Below are positions 34,032 through 41,888 of a DNA stretch of 64,000 nt, one piece after another. The notes beneath the pieces are model-generated. The model searched no databases, was not told where the DNA came from, and worked only from the letters and a program-made list of their open reading frames with translations. Positions within the stretch are counted from its first letter, which is position 1. Each line of letters begins with the position of its first letter. Made by a program: the position numbers and the translations under genes. Source of the stretch: CAWBJP01 sp963789165 (GTDB lineage Bacteria; Actinomycetota; Acidimicrobiia; IMCC26256; BP-133); NCBI GenBank assembly GCA_963789165.1, contig CAWBJP010000003.1, forward strand, positions 682,001 through 746,000, given 5' to 3'.

Positions 34032-35384
34032 CTAAGGGGCGACGGTATTGGCGTCCAAGTGGCGCAAAAGGTTCAATACCCAGGTCAGCCGGGGGGACGG
34101 CTGGCGGGGCGGCGGGGCCGGAACCGGCTGCTCGACGACAGGGGTGATGGGGTTCGGCTTGGGCGTCGCCGGCTTCGGGGTCACCGGCCGGGGTGTGACC
34201 GGCCGGGGCGCCGTGGTGGCCGGCGGAGACGTGACCCGGGGCGTCGTGGCCGGCGGCGTCGTGGCCGGCGGGGACGTGGCCGGCGGCGCCTGGGCGACGG
34301 GAGCGGGCCCGGTGAAGAGGTAGCGGAATCCCTCGTAGGACTCCGGCGAGGTCTTCACCCGCCAGTCGAAGTAGATGCCGTTGGTGGTCGAGTCGGCATT
34401 GAAGTACACCAGGGCGGCGATGGCCGGGTACTTCTCGGCCAGCTGGTCGTGGGCGATGTGGAACCACTCCCCTTTGCGACCGGGGTTGGCCGGGTCCTCG
34501 AGGACGCCGAACTCGCCGATCATCATGGGCTTGTTGAGCTTCGCCCCCTCCCGGTAGAAGTGGTCGAAGATCTCGTCGAAGTTCTCCCACTTGTCGCCCC
34601 GGTTGGGCGAGAAGTTGTAACCGTCGGCGCAGATCCAGTCGACGTGCTCGGCGCCGGGGTACCACGCCATGGCCTTGCTGTCGTCAAAGGCGGAGGCGTT
34701 AGGGCACCAAACCCACACGGCGTTGGTCGCACCCTGCGCCCGGAAGAGATCGACGATCTTCTTCCACGCCAACTTGTACTGCTCCGGGTTCTCGGCCCAC
34801 TGGGCTTTCTTGTTGCCGTCCATCTCCCAGAACCAGCGGATGAACACCGGTGCCCCGAGCCGCCTGATGGCCTCGGCCCGGGCCCGGATCATCCCGTCGT
34901 GGTTCCCCGCGGCGATGGTGCTGGCCGGCACGCCGGCGCCATTCCACGAGATCATCGGGATCCGGCCGTTCTGGACATCCCAGGGTTCACTCTGGCTCGG
35001 GAACTCCTTGGACCACTCGTAGAAGTGGTGGTCGATGTGGAGGCGCCGGCCCAGGTGGGATTCCAGGTCCTCGATGGCCGCCCGCTGCTTGTCCTCGCCG
35101 TAGCCCTCGGTCGACTTGGTGTAGGCGCCGACGTAGAACCCGGCGGCGGGCACCAGCGGCCCGGCCGGGCGGCCCCCGGCGGCGGCGGCCTCGTCCTGAC
35201 GGCTCGCGGGCAGCGCCGCGGCCGCCACCAGCACGGCCAGCATCAGGGCGCGCCACCACCCCACCGGGCGCCTCGAGGGCGCTTGGTGGACGGCGGGTCG
35301 TCCGGGCGGCAAATCCCGGCCGACCGGGGGGCGGGCAGCCTTGGGCATGGGCATGAGGGAGGGCGAGGCAGAAACCTCAACCAC
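34032..35384 (-). CDS. GH26-like glycoside hydrolase, secreted, with Thr/Pro-rich tail
   Basis: A 450-residue protein with a hydrophobic segment at residues 46-60 (ALMLAVLVAAAALPA) serving as a signal or anchor. The catalytic TIM barrel has FIRWFWEMDGNKKAQW, where Glu would be the acid/base, and MMIGEFGVLED, where Glu would be the nucleophile, the usual GH26 beta-mannanase/lichenase pair. After the barrel comes a low-complexity stretch of repeated PPATT and RPVTP units of about 60 residues, then a short conserved C-terminal helix. The tail may span the cell wall. The GTG at 35384 has GGGGAA upstream; ATG 35354 and 35348 are alternatives with no ribosome-binding site. Substrate is inferred only from family. 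Confidence 0.8.
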   Translation of the reverse strand: MVEVSASPSLMPMPKAARPPVGRDLPPGRPAVHQAPSRRPVGWWRALMLAVLVAAAALPASRQDEAAAAGGRPAGPLVPAAGFYVGAYTKSTEGYGEDKQRAAIEDLESHLGRRLHIDHHFYEWSKEFPSQSEPWDVQNGRIPMISWNGAGVPASTIAAGNHDGMIRARAEAIRRLGAPVFIRWFWEMDGNKKAQWAENPEQYKLAWKKIVDLFRAQGATNAVWVWCPNASAFDDSKAMAWYPGAEHVDWICADGYNFSPNRGDKWENFDEIFDHFYREGAKLNKPMMIGEFGVLEDPANPGRKGEWFHIAHDQLAEKYPAIAALVYFNADSTTNGIYFDWRVKTSPESYEGFRYLFTGPAPVAQAPPATSPPATTPPATTPRVTSPPATTAPRPVTPRPVTPKPATPKPNPITPVVEQPVPAPPPRQPSPRLTWVLNLLRHLDANTVAP

Positions 35385-35488
35385 AATTTCCCCACGAAGC
35401 GTGCCATCCCCTCTACGCAGAGTCCAGAACCATGCAGGTCAGGGGCGTAAACCGGACGTCAGGGCACGGACCTGCCGGGGGCCCGTTT

Positions 35489-36124
35489 TCAGTGGCCCCG
35501 GTCGATCCACTCCTGGAGGTGGGGGGCCTCGTCGCCGATGGTGGTGGACGGCCCGTGGCCCGTGTGCACCGTCGTGTCCGGCGGCAGGGTCAGGAGCCGG
35601 GCGCTGATCGAGTCGACCAGGGTCGGGAAGTCGGAGTGGGAACGGCCGGTGGCCCCCGGCCCGCCCTGGAACAAGGTGTCCCCCGAGAAGACGACGCCGA
35701 GGTCGGGCAGGTGGAAGCACACGCCGCCGGGCGAATGGCCGGGGGTGTGGAGCACCTCGAGCTGCACCCCGGCCACCTCCAGCGTGGCGCCGCCGGAGAG
35801 CTTCCGGTCTGCTCCCCGGGCCACGTAGACCTGGTTCCAGAGCATGGCGTCCTCGGGGTGCAGGGCGACCGGTGCGCGGGTGAAGCCGTGGAGGTCGAGG
35901 GCGGCGTTGATGTGGTCGTTGTGCCCGTGGGTGCAGGCGATGAGGAGGACCCGCCGGTCCCCCACCGCCTCGACGATGGGGCCGGCGTCGTGGGCGGCGT
36001 CGATGACCAGCACCTCGTCGTCGTCGCCCACCACCCAGACGTTGTTCTCCACCTCGAAGCTCTCACCGTCGAGGGTGAAGAGCCCCTCCGTCTTCACATG
36101 GTCGATGCGCAGTTCCCCCGACAT
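35489..36124 (-). CDS. MBL-fold metallohydrolase (glyoxalase II-like), probable partner of MscR
   Basis: A 211-residue metallo-beta-lactamase-fold enzyme. The HxHxDH motif is THGHNDHIN, later ligands lie in HTPGHSPGGV and FSGDTLFQ, with a final His in VHTGHGPST. It starts 13 bases after the stop of the mycothiol-dependent formaldehyde dehydrogenase gene. In mycobacteria and other actinobacteria an MBL protein is regularly encoded next to mscR, and it is a good candidate for hydrolysing S-formylmycothiol to formate and mycothiol. The pairing is seen here; the activity is inferred. Confidence 0.85.
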   Translation of the reverse strand: MSGELRIDHVKTEGLFTLDGESFEVENNVWVVGDDDEVLVIDAAHDAGPIVEAVGDRRVLLIACTHGHNDHINAALDLHGFTRAPVALHPEDAMLWNQVYVARGADRKLSGGATLEVAGVQLEVLHTPGHSPGGVCFHLPDLGVVFSGDTLFQGGPGATGRSHSDFPTLVDSISARLLTLPPDTTVHTGHGPSTTIGDEAPHLQEWIDRGH

Positions 36125-36137
36125 CAGATCCCCGACA

Positions 36138-37220
36138 TCAGATAACGACCACGGATCGCAGCACCTCGCCCCGTTCCATCTTGTGGAAGGCCTCCTCGAC
36201 CTCGTCGAGTGTGATGGTCTCGGACACGAACCCGTCCAGGTCGAGCTTCCCCTTCAGGTACAGGTCGATGAGCACGGGGAAGTCGCGGCTGGGCAGGCAG
36301 TCGCCGTACCACGAGGACTTCAGGGCGCCACCCCGGCCGAAGAGCTCGATCAGGGGCAGCTCGATGGTCATGGTCGGGTTGGGTACCCCGACCTGGACGA
36401 GGGTGCCGGCCAGATCCCGGGCGTAGAAGGCCTGCCGGTAGGTCTCGGGGTGGCCCACGGCCTCCACCACCACGTCGGCGCCGTTGCCGTCGGTCAGCTC
36501 CTTGATGGCCTCGACGGGATCGGTCTCCTTGGCGTTCACGATGTGGGTGGCGCCGAAGCCCTTGGCCCACTCGAGCTTCTTGGCGTCGATGTCCACGCCG
36601 ATGACGGTGCGGGCGCCGGCCAGGGCGGCGGCGGCGATGGCGGAGTTCCCCACTCCGCCGCAGCCGATGACGGCCACCGTGTCGCCCCGGGACACGCCCC
36701 CGGTGTTCAGCGCCGCCCCGAAGCCGGCCATGATCCCGCAGCCGATGAGCCCGGCCGCCTCGGGCCGGGCCCGGGGGTCGACGGGCACGCACTGGCCGGC
36801 GTGGACCAGGGTCAGCTCGGCGAAGGCGCCGATGCCGAGGGCGGGGGAGAGCTCGGTGCCGCCCAGGGTCATCTTCTGGCTGGCGTTGTGCGAGGCGAAG
36901 CAGTACCAGGGCCGGCCCCGGCGACAGGAGCGGCAGTTCCCGCACGGCGCCCGCCAGGCGATGACGACATAGTCGCCCGGCGCGACGCTGGTCACGCCCT
37001 CCCCCACCGCCTCGATCGTGCCCGCCGCCTCGTGGCCGAGCAGGAAGGGGAAGTCGTCGTTGATGCCGCCCTCCCGGTAGTGCAGGTCGGTATGGCACAC
37101 CCCGCAGGCCTTCACCCGCACCAGGGCCTCGCCCGGGCCCGGGTCGGGCACGGTGATGGTCTCCACCGTGACCGGGGCCTTCTTCGCCGTCGCCACCACA
37201 CCCCGCACCTCGTGCGCCAT
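36138..37220 (-). CDS. mscR: S-(hydroxymethyl)mycothiol dehydrogenase / S-nitrosomycothiol reductase
   Basis: A 360-residue class III-type zinc alcohol dehydrogenase. The catalytic zinc set is ACGVCHTDLHYREGG (Cys), GHEAAGTIEAVG (His-Glu) and LIGCGIMAGFGAALNTGG (Cys). Structural zinc ligands are in APCGNCRSCRRGRPWYC (four Cys). The NAD site is VAVIGCGGVGNSAIAAA with VDIDAKKLEWAK. It oxidises the adduct of mycothiol and formaldehyde to S-formylmycothiol and also reduces S-nitrosomycothiol. It is followed by the MBL-fold gene. Presence of this enzyme implies that the organism makes mycothiol, a hallmark of actinobacteria. Start at ATG 37220 (MAHEVRGVVATAKK). Confidence 0.9.
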   Translation of the reverse strand: MAHEVRGVVATAKKAPVTVETITVPDPGPGEALVRVKACGVCHTDLHYREGGINDDFPFLLGHEAAGTIEAVGEGVTSVAPGDYVVIAWRAPCGNCRSCRRGRPWYCFASHNASQKMTLGGTELSPALGIGAFAELTLVHAGQCVPVDPRARPEAAGLIGCGIMAGFGAALNTGGVSRGDTVAVIGCGGVGNSAIAAAALAGARTVIGVDIDAKKLEWAKGFGATHIVNAKETDPVEAIKELTDGNGADVVVEAVGHPETYRQAFYARDLAGTLVQVGVPNPTMTIELPLIELFGRGGALKSSWYGDCLPSRDFPVLIDLYLKGKLDLDGFVSETITLDEVEEAFHKMERGEVLRSVVVI

Positions 37221-37263
37221 CGTCCCGTCTCCCTTCCTGTTCCGCGTCCGGAGGGTTGGGAGA

Positions 37264-37467
37264 CTACCGGCCCGTCGTCACATGTTCAGGGCCTCCGTTG
37301 GGCGACCCGGTCCCCCATGTCTCGAACCGGCGAAGCGCGGCCAGGTGCCGCTGCAACGCCTCGGCTACGAACGCGCCGAGGGACATGTCGGCATCGATGG
37401 CGGCGTGCTTGCACTCCCGCACCAGCTCCGCCGGCAGGTTCACGTTGAGCTGTCGCTGGTCGACCAT
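37264..37467 (-). CDS. Ribbon-helix-helix (CopG/Arc-like) protein
   Basis: A 67-residue protein. The strand QLNVNLPAELVRECKHAAI followed by two helices (DMSLGAFVAEALQRHLAAL) matches RHH DNA-binding proteins and antitoxins. No toxin-like gene is adjacent: upstream lies the RTX gene end and downstream mscR. It may be an orphan regulator. It starts at ATG 37467. Confidence 0.7.
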   Translation of the reverse strand: MVDQRQLNVNLPAELVRECKHAAIDADMSLGAFVAEALQRHLAALRRFETWGTGSPNGGPEHVTTGR

Positions 37468-37570
37468 GACCGAGGCAACCTCCTCTGCCTGTCAGCCGGC
37501 GGCCGAGCCGTCCGGATCCGGAAGTCGGACGTCTAGGTCGTCGGGGGCGTAGTGATCTAGGTGGGCGGGC

Positions 37571-37626
37571 AAAAAAAAGGCCCCAGTCCCTCGGACACGA
37601 CAGCCCCCCGGCGAGCCGGGGGGCTG
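37571..37626 (-). terminator. Intrinsic-terminator-like hairpin and T-tract after the RTX genes
   Basis: On the minus strand, 18 bases after the RTX-gene stop, there is a perfect 11-bp stem CAGCCCCCCGG/CCGGGGGGCTG with a four-base loop (37601-37626), followed about 22 bases later by eight consecutive T residues (complement of A8 at 37571-37578). The spacing is longer than in a classical terminator, but this is the only T8 tract noticed in the window. Confidence 0.5.
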
Positions 37627-37644
37627 CGTGGTGCCGAACTGCTC

Positions 37645-38187
37645 CTACTCGTCCGTGGCTCCGGCTCCGGGGCCGTAGACCGGCTCCTCGGCCTCATCCC
37701 GCTGGTCGAGCCACTCGGAGCCGACGTCTTCGCAGAGGACCCGGTTCGTCTCCTCGACGTCGGATTTGACAGCGTCGTCGTAGCCCTCGCATTCGTCGTC
37801 GTCCTCACCGCCGACGATCAGGTCGTCGTTGAGGCCGCCGACCAGAAAGTCGTCTCCGGCGCCGCCGTCGACGAAGTCATTTCCGCCGTCACCCCAGACG
37901 TCGTCGTCGCCGTCACCGGCCGCGATGATGTCGACGCCGCCGCTGCCGCAGATCGTGTCATCGCCGCCGAGGCCGAGGATGACGTCGTTGCCGTCCGTGC
38001 CGAGGATGACCTCACTCTGGTTGGTCCCGGAAATGACGCCGCCCGGGCCCGCCTGGTCGATGTCCGGCGTATCGCAGCTGGCGTTGACCACGGCTCGGCC
38101 GGCGTCGGGGAAAGCCAGCATCCCGCCGCCCAGGAGAGCCACGGCGGCGACGAGGCGGGCCGCCATTCGTGTGTGTGTTCCTCGCAT
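37645..38187 (-). CDS. Secreted RTX-repeat calcium-binding protein (second of a pair)
   Basis: A 180-residue exported protein. Start ATG 38187 follows AAGGAG and gives an N-terminal signal peptide (AARLVAAVALLGGGMLAFPD). The body has four or more GGxGxD-type nonapeptides (LGLGGDDTICGSGGVD, GDGDDDVWGDGGNDFVD, GGAGDDFLVGGLNDD), which fold as a calcium-binding beta roll. An acidic tail follows. The role is likely extracellular calcium-dependent structure or adhesion; there is no lytic or protease domain. It sits 23 bases after its larger paralogue and ends before a terminator-like hairpin. Confidence 0.8.
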   Translation of the reverse strand: MRGTHTRMAARLVAAVALLGGGMLAFPDAGRAVVNASCDTPDIDQAGPGGVISGTNQSEVILGTDGNDVILGLGGDDTICGSGGVDIIAAGDGDDDVWGDGGNDFVDGGAGDDFLVGGLNDDLIVGGEDDDECEGYDDAVKSDVEETNRVLCEDVGSEWLDQRDEAEEPVYGPGAGATDE

Positions 38188-38210
38188 GGTCGCGTCTCCT
38201 TTCGTCACCG

Positions 38211-38975
38211 TCAGTCGACTTCCATCTCGCACGTCTCGTACTCGTCGTTGTCGTCACCGCCGCCGCAGATGTCGGTGCCGGCTCCGCCCTCCAGTTCGTC
38301 CTCCCCGGGTCCGACAAATCCGAACACGGAGTCACCGACCCCGTCGTCGCCGTCGCCGCCGGACATCTCGTCGTCGCCGAACCAGCCGAGGATGGCAGCG
38401 TCGTTGCCGTCGCCGCCCTCGATCACGTCGTCGCCGTCCCCACCGAAGAAGAGGACGTCGTCGCCATCTCCGCCGTTGATCTCGTCATTGCCGATCTCGC
38501 TCGGGATGCCGAAGAGCAACACGATGAAGTCCCCGAGGACGGCGTCGTTGTCCGGGCCGCCGTCGATCTCGTCGTTGCCGGGGCCGCCGAAGAGGAGGAC
38601 GTCGTCGCCGCTGTCTCCGAGGATCTCGTCGTCCCCGGGGGGGTCGGGCGAGACGATGAACGGATTCGCGTCGTCGCCGAGGACGATGTCGGCGCCCGGC
38701 CCGCCGCACAGGAGGTCGTCGCCCCCGAAGCCGATGATGAGGTCGGTGTCGCCGAGACCCTGGAACACGTCGCGCCCCGAGGTCCCGATGATGATGTCGG
38801 GTCCGTTGGTGGGTTCGGGGCCGGGGAGGATGAACGCCGGTGGCGTCGTCTCTTCGTCGTCGCAGAAGAAGTCCTGGGCCTGGGCGAAGGGCAGGCCGAA
38901 GACCATGAGCGCGAGGGCGCACAGGATGAGCAACGGCCCTGAGCGCCGGTATTTGAGATTCTTCTGATCTTCCAT
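38211..38975 (-). CDS. Secreted RTX-repeat calcium-binding protein (first of a pair)
   Basis: A 254-residue exported protein starting at ATG 38975, preceded by AAGGAGGG. A signal peptide (LLILCALALMVFGLPFAQA) is followed by a spacer and about eight RTX nonapeptide units such as GFGGDDLLCGGPGAD, GDSGDDVLLFGGPGND and GGDGDDVIEGGDGND, ending with several cysteines (DICGGGDDNDEYETCEME). Such beta rolls fold only after export into calcium-rich surroundings. No type I secretion genes are nearby, so export is presumably by Sec. It forms an operon with the smaller RTX gene and has an upstream promoter at about 39071-39099. Confidence 0.82.
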   Translation of the reverse strand: MEDQKNLKYRRSGPLLILCALALMVFGLPFAQAQDFFCDDEETTPPAFILPGPEPTNGPDIIIGTSGRDVFQGLGDTDLIIGFGGDDLLCGGPGADIVLGDDANPFIVSPDPPGDDEILGDSGDDVLLFGGPGNDEIDGGPDNDAVLGDFIVLLFGIPSEIGNDEINGGDGDDVLFFGGDGDDVIEGGDGNDAAILGWFGDDEMSGGDGDDGVGDSVFGFVGPGEDELEGGAGTDICGGGDDNDEYETCEMEVD

Positions 38976-39070
38976 TCGCTGCCCTCCTTGGGGGGAGCCG
39001 TCATGTGATCGACCCACCACTGCTGACTCGTTCACCACTGACCACAGGTGCGTGTGGGGCACCATCAGCA

Positions 39071-39099
39071 ACAGTACGAAATTGCGGTGCCAATAGCAA
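39071..39099 (-). promoter_or_regulatory. Predicted sigma-70-type promoter for the RTX operon
   Basis: On the minus strand TTGCTA (39099-39094) is separated by exactly 17 bases from TACTGT (39076-39071), giving a good -35/-10 pair in a locally AT-rich stretch. Transcription would start near 39064 and leave a leader of about 90 bases before the ATG at 38975. Confidence 0.45.
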
Positions 39100-39100
39100 G

Positions 39101-39115
39101 AACTTCGTCGAAGTT
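39101..39115. promoter_or_regulatory. Palindrome upstream of the RTX promoter
   Basis: Perfect inverted repeat AACTTCG-T-CGAAGTT directly abutting the predicted -35 box, eight bases after the stop of the PH-domain gene. It could be an activator or repressor site, or a weak terminator for the PH-domain gene. Confidence 0.4.
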
Positions 39116-39122
39116 CGCTAAA

Positions 39123-39614
39123 TCAAGCAGGTCCAACGTCGGCAAGCACCCGGCTCTGGTAGCTCGCCAGCCCCTCACGCATCGACTGGACCTGCCGCTG
39201 CCGGTCACGGCTGCGGCACACCGGCGGGCAGCGCGTGGCGGCCAGCCTGATCGCCTCCCCGGTGCGCAGGACGGCCACCACCCGGCCCCCGACACCGGAC
39301 AGCTCCGCCTCGAAGCGGGCCACCTCGCCCCAGCGCAGGCGGCGTTCCCGCCAGCCGTTGTTGACCCGCAGGCCCAGGGGTGAAGCCACCACTTCGGCTC
39401 GCAGGTTGGGGAGCACGAGGGCCAGAAGCAGGACGGTGAGGATGCCGATTCGGGCCGTGATGCCAGGGTCCCCCCGGGTGTCGAGGGCCACGGTGACCAC
39501 GACGCAGCCCCACCAGATCAGGAAGCCGGTGCTGGCCAGACGGGCGCCCGGCCGGGCCCGGTAGACCGGACCGGGTGTTGCCCAACCGCGCCTCAGTGGC
39601 CGGCGTCTCTTCAT
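39123..39614 (-). CDS. PH-domain-like membrane protein
   Basis: A 163-residue protein with a basic N-terminus and two hydrophobic helices (STGFLIWWGCVVVTVAL and IGILTVLLLALVLPN), followed by a small beta domain (VVASPLGLRVNNGWRERRL, GRVVAVLRTGEAIRLAAT) like bacterial PH/YdbT-type domains found in short actinobacterial membrane proteins. Function unknown. It is 13 bases downstream of the amidohydrolase start side, in opposite order: the amidohydrolase ends 13 bases upstream of its ATG on the same strand, so the two may be co-transcribed. Confidence 0.65.
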   Translation of the reverse strand: MKRRRPLRRGWATPGPVYRARPGARLASTGFLIWWGCVVVTVALDTRGDPGITARIGILTVLLLALVLPNLRAEVVASPLGLRVNNGWRERRLRWGEVARFEAELSGVGGRVVAVLRTGEAIRLAATRCPPVCRSRDRQRQVQSMREGLASYQSRVLADVGPA

Positions 39615-39627
39615 GATGCGGATGTTA

Positions 39628-40581
39628 CTACGTCGAAGTTCGTCGAAGCGACCGATAAATCTGGCGGGCGTTGCCGTCGGTCACCAGGGCCCGTCCGACG
39701 TCGTCCAATGCCGGCGAAGCCGCCGCGCCCTCAAGGGTTCGTCCCACCGCCGCTTCGGCGACGAAGGGGTAGTCGGTTCCGAACAGGACCGCCTCCGGAC
39801 CGGCGAGGGCGACCAGGGCGGGGAGGGTGAAGGGGTTGGCCGAGGCGGCTGTGTCGTAGCGGAGGGCCCGGAGGTAGGCCAGCGGGCCGGCGGGACCCCG
39901 GGCCTGGTACTCGGCGACCCGCTGCCAGGCGGCCTCCAGGCGGTCGGTGATGTAGGGAGCGAAACCGCCGGCGTGGGCGCACACGAATGTGACCCGCCGG
40001 TGGCGCTCCAGGGTGCCGGACAAGATGAGCTGGGCGATGGCCCGGGTGGTGTCGGCCACAAACTCGATGGCGAAGGTGGGCACATTCAGTCCCGGCAGCG
40101 GAGCGCCCGGTGGCGTCGTCGGGTGCACGAAGGCCACCGCCGCCCGCCGGTCAAGCTCGGCCACCACGGGCTCGAAGACGGCGTCGCCGAGGTACCTACC
40201 CCCGGCCGAGGCCAGCAGCGTCACCCCGTCGAGGCGCAGGGCGCCCAGGGCATGGTCGATCTCATCCAGCGACGCGTCCACGTCGGGCAGCGGCAGGGTG
40301 GCCAGCCCGGCGAAGCGCCCGGGGTGGGCGGCGATCAGCTCCGCCGTCCAGTCGTTGGCCCGCCGGGCCAGGCCCCGGCGGGCGGCGGGGTCGTCCAGGA
40401 AGGCGACTCCGGGGGTGGACACGCTGACGACAGCAGTGTCGACGCCGTGGCCGTCCATGACCCGGAGGCTGTCCTCCACCCGCCACTCGGGGAACACGAT
40501 GCCCCCGCTCCGATCGAAGCCCGCGCCCCTGATCGCCTCCATGTAGAAGGAGGGCAGGACGTGGTGGTGGACGTCGATCAC
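39628..40581 (-). CDS. Amidohydrolase 2 family protein (ACMSD-like)
   Basis: A 317-residue TIM-barrel metal-dependent hydrolase or decarboxylase. GTG 40581 is the start and leads straight into IDVHHHVLP, the HxH metal site. Later ligands are AAVAFVHPTTPPG (His), VTFVCAHAGGFAPY (His) and VLFGTDYPFVAE (Asp). The family includes aminocarboxymuconate-semialdehyde decarboxylase and resorcylate decarboxylases. Substrate unknown. The thiolase gene is divergent from it with 85 bases between starts. Confidence 0.85.
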   Translation of the reverse strand: MIDVHHHVLPSFYMEAIRGAGFDRSGGIVFPEWRVEDSLRVMDGHGVDTAVVSVSTPGVAFLDDPAARRGLARRANDWTAELIAAHPGRFAGLATLPLPDVDASLDEIDHALGALRLDGVTLLASAGGRYLGDAVFEPVVAELDRRAAVAFVHPTTPPGAPLPGLNVPTFAIEFVADTTRAIAQLILSGTLERHRRVTFVCAHAGGFAPYITDRLEAAWQRVAEYQARGPAGPLAYLRALRYDTAASANPFTLPALVALAGPEAVLFGTDYPFVAEAAVGRTLEGAAASPALDDVGRALVTDGNARQIYRSLRRTST

Positions 40582-40666
40582 GCGCCGAGGGGCGCCGCGC
40601 CCAGCCCGGGAGCCAGCACAGCCACGAGAGTACTGTCGCCGTCACCTGCCATCCGAGGAGAACGCC

Positions 40667-41878
40667 ATGCCTGAGGCCGTGATCGTCGCCACCGCCCGCA
40701 GCCCCATCGGGCGGGCGTTCAAGGGTTCCCTGGTGGAGTTGCGGCCCGACGACCTGGTGGCCGGCATCGTGGTCGCGGCCCTGGCCAAGGTGCCCGAGCT
40801 CGACCCGTCCGAGGTGGAGGACCTCATCCTGGGCTGCGGCCTGCCCGGCGGGGAGCAGGGCTACAACATGGGCCGGGTGGCCGCCGTCCTGGCCGGCCTG
40901 CCCGAGGTGCCGGGCTGCACCGTCACCCGCTACTGCTCCTCGTCGCTGCAAACCATCCGCATGGCCGCCCACGCCATCCGGGCCGGCGAGGGCGACGTGT
41001 TCGTCGCCGCCGGCGTGGAGATGGTGTCCCGCTTCGTGAAGGGCAGCTCGGACAGCTCCCCGGACACCCGCAACCCCCGCTTCGACGAGGCCGCGCAACG
41101 CTCCGAGGCCCGGACCCAGGCCGGGGTCGAGCCGTGGGCCCCGGTGGAGGACGGCCTCCCCGACATCTACATCGCCATGGGCCAGACGGCGGAGAACGTG
41201 GCCCAGCTCGAGGACGTGTCCCGGGAGGAGATGGACGAGTTCGCCCTCCAGTCCCAGAGCCGGGCGGTGGCGGCCCAGAAGCGCGGCTTCTTCGACAAGG
41301 AGATCACCCCGGTGGTGCTGCCCAACGGCAACCAGGTCACCGCCGACGACGGCCCCCGGCCCGACACGTCGCTGGACAAGCTGGCCTCGCTCAAGCCGGT
41401 CTTCCGTCCCGACGGCACCGTGACCGCCGGCAACAGCTGCCCCCTCAACGACGGCGCCGCCGCCGTGGTCGTGATGAGCGACGCCAAGGCCCGGGACCTC
41501 GGCATCCGCCCCCTGGCCCGGATCGTGGCCAGCGGCGTGTCGGCTCTCGACCCGGAGATCATGGGGCTGGGCCCGATCGAGGCGTGCCGCCAGGCGCTGC
41601 GGCGGGCGGGCATGTCGATGGACAACGTGGACCTGGTCGAGATCAACGAGGCCTTCGCCGCCCAGGTGATCCCCTCCGCCCGCCATCTCGGCATCCCGCA
41701 CGACAAGCTCAACGTCAACGGCGGGGCCATCGCCCTCGGGCACCCCTTCGGCATGACCGGGGCCCGCATCATGACCACGCTCCTCAACGGCCTGGAGGAC
41801 GCGGACAAGGTCGTGGGCCTGGAATCGATGTGCGTGGGCGGCGGGCAGGGCATGGCCATGATCGTCGAGCGACTCTGA
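40667..41878 (+). CDS. Acetyl-CoA acyltransferase (thiolase, FadA-type)
   Basis: A 403-residue degradative thiolase. The acyl-carrying Cys is in VTRYCSSSLQTIRMAAH, the His in GGAIALGHPFGMTGAR and the second Cys in CVGGGQGMAMI; the set is complete. It would cleave 3-ketoacyl-CoA in beta-oxidation, or form acetoacetyl-CoA. ATG 40667 follows GAGGAG. The trans-sulfuration gene begins ten bases after its stop, so the two share a transcript, although their pathways are not obviously linked. Confidence 0.92.
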   Translation: MPEAVIVATARSPIGRAFKGSLVELRPDDLVAGIVVAALAKVPELDPSEVEDLILGCGLPGGEQGYNMGRVAAVLAGLPEVPGCTVTRYCSSSLQTIRMAAHAIRAGEGDVFVAAGVEMVSRFVKGSSDSSPDTRNPRFDEAAQRSEARTQAGVEPWAPVEDGLPDIYIAMGQTAENVAQLEDVSREEMDEFALQSQSRAVAAQKRGFFDKEITPVVLPNGNQVTADDGPRPDTSLDKLASLKPVFRPDGTVTAGNSCPLNDGAAAVVVMSDAKARDLGIRPLARIVASGVSALDPEIMGLGPIEACRQALRRAGMSMDNVDLVEINEAFAAQVIPSARHLGIPHDKLNVNGGAIALGHPFGMTGARIMTTLLNGLEDADKVVGLESMCVGGGQGMAMIVERL

Positions 41879-41888
41879 TTCCCTCCCG

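Noticed and set aside
37561..38967. 468-codon plus-strand Ser/Pro-rich frame opposite the RTX genes
   Set aside because: It arises because Gly-Asp repeats read as Ser/Pro/Val on the other strand; the RTX proteins have signal peptides and ribosome-binding sites.
39631..39650. Direct repeat CGTCGAAG near the palindrome at 39101
   Set aside because: It lies inside the end of the amidohydrolase coding sequence and is explained by Arg-rich codons.
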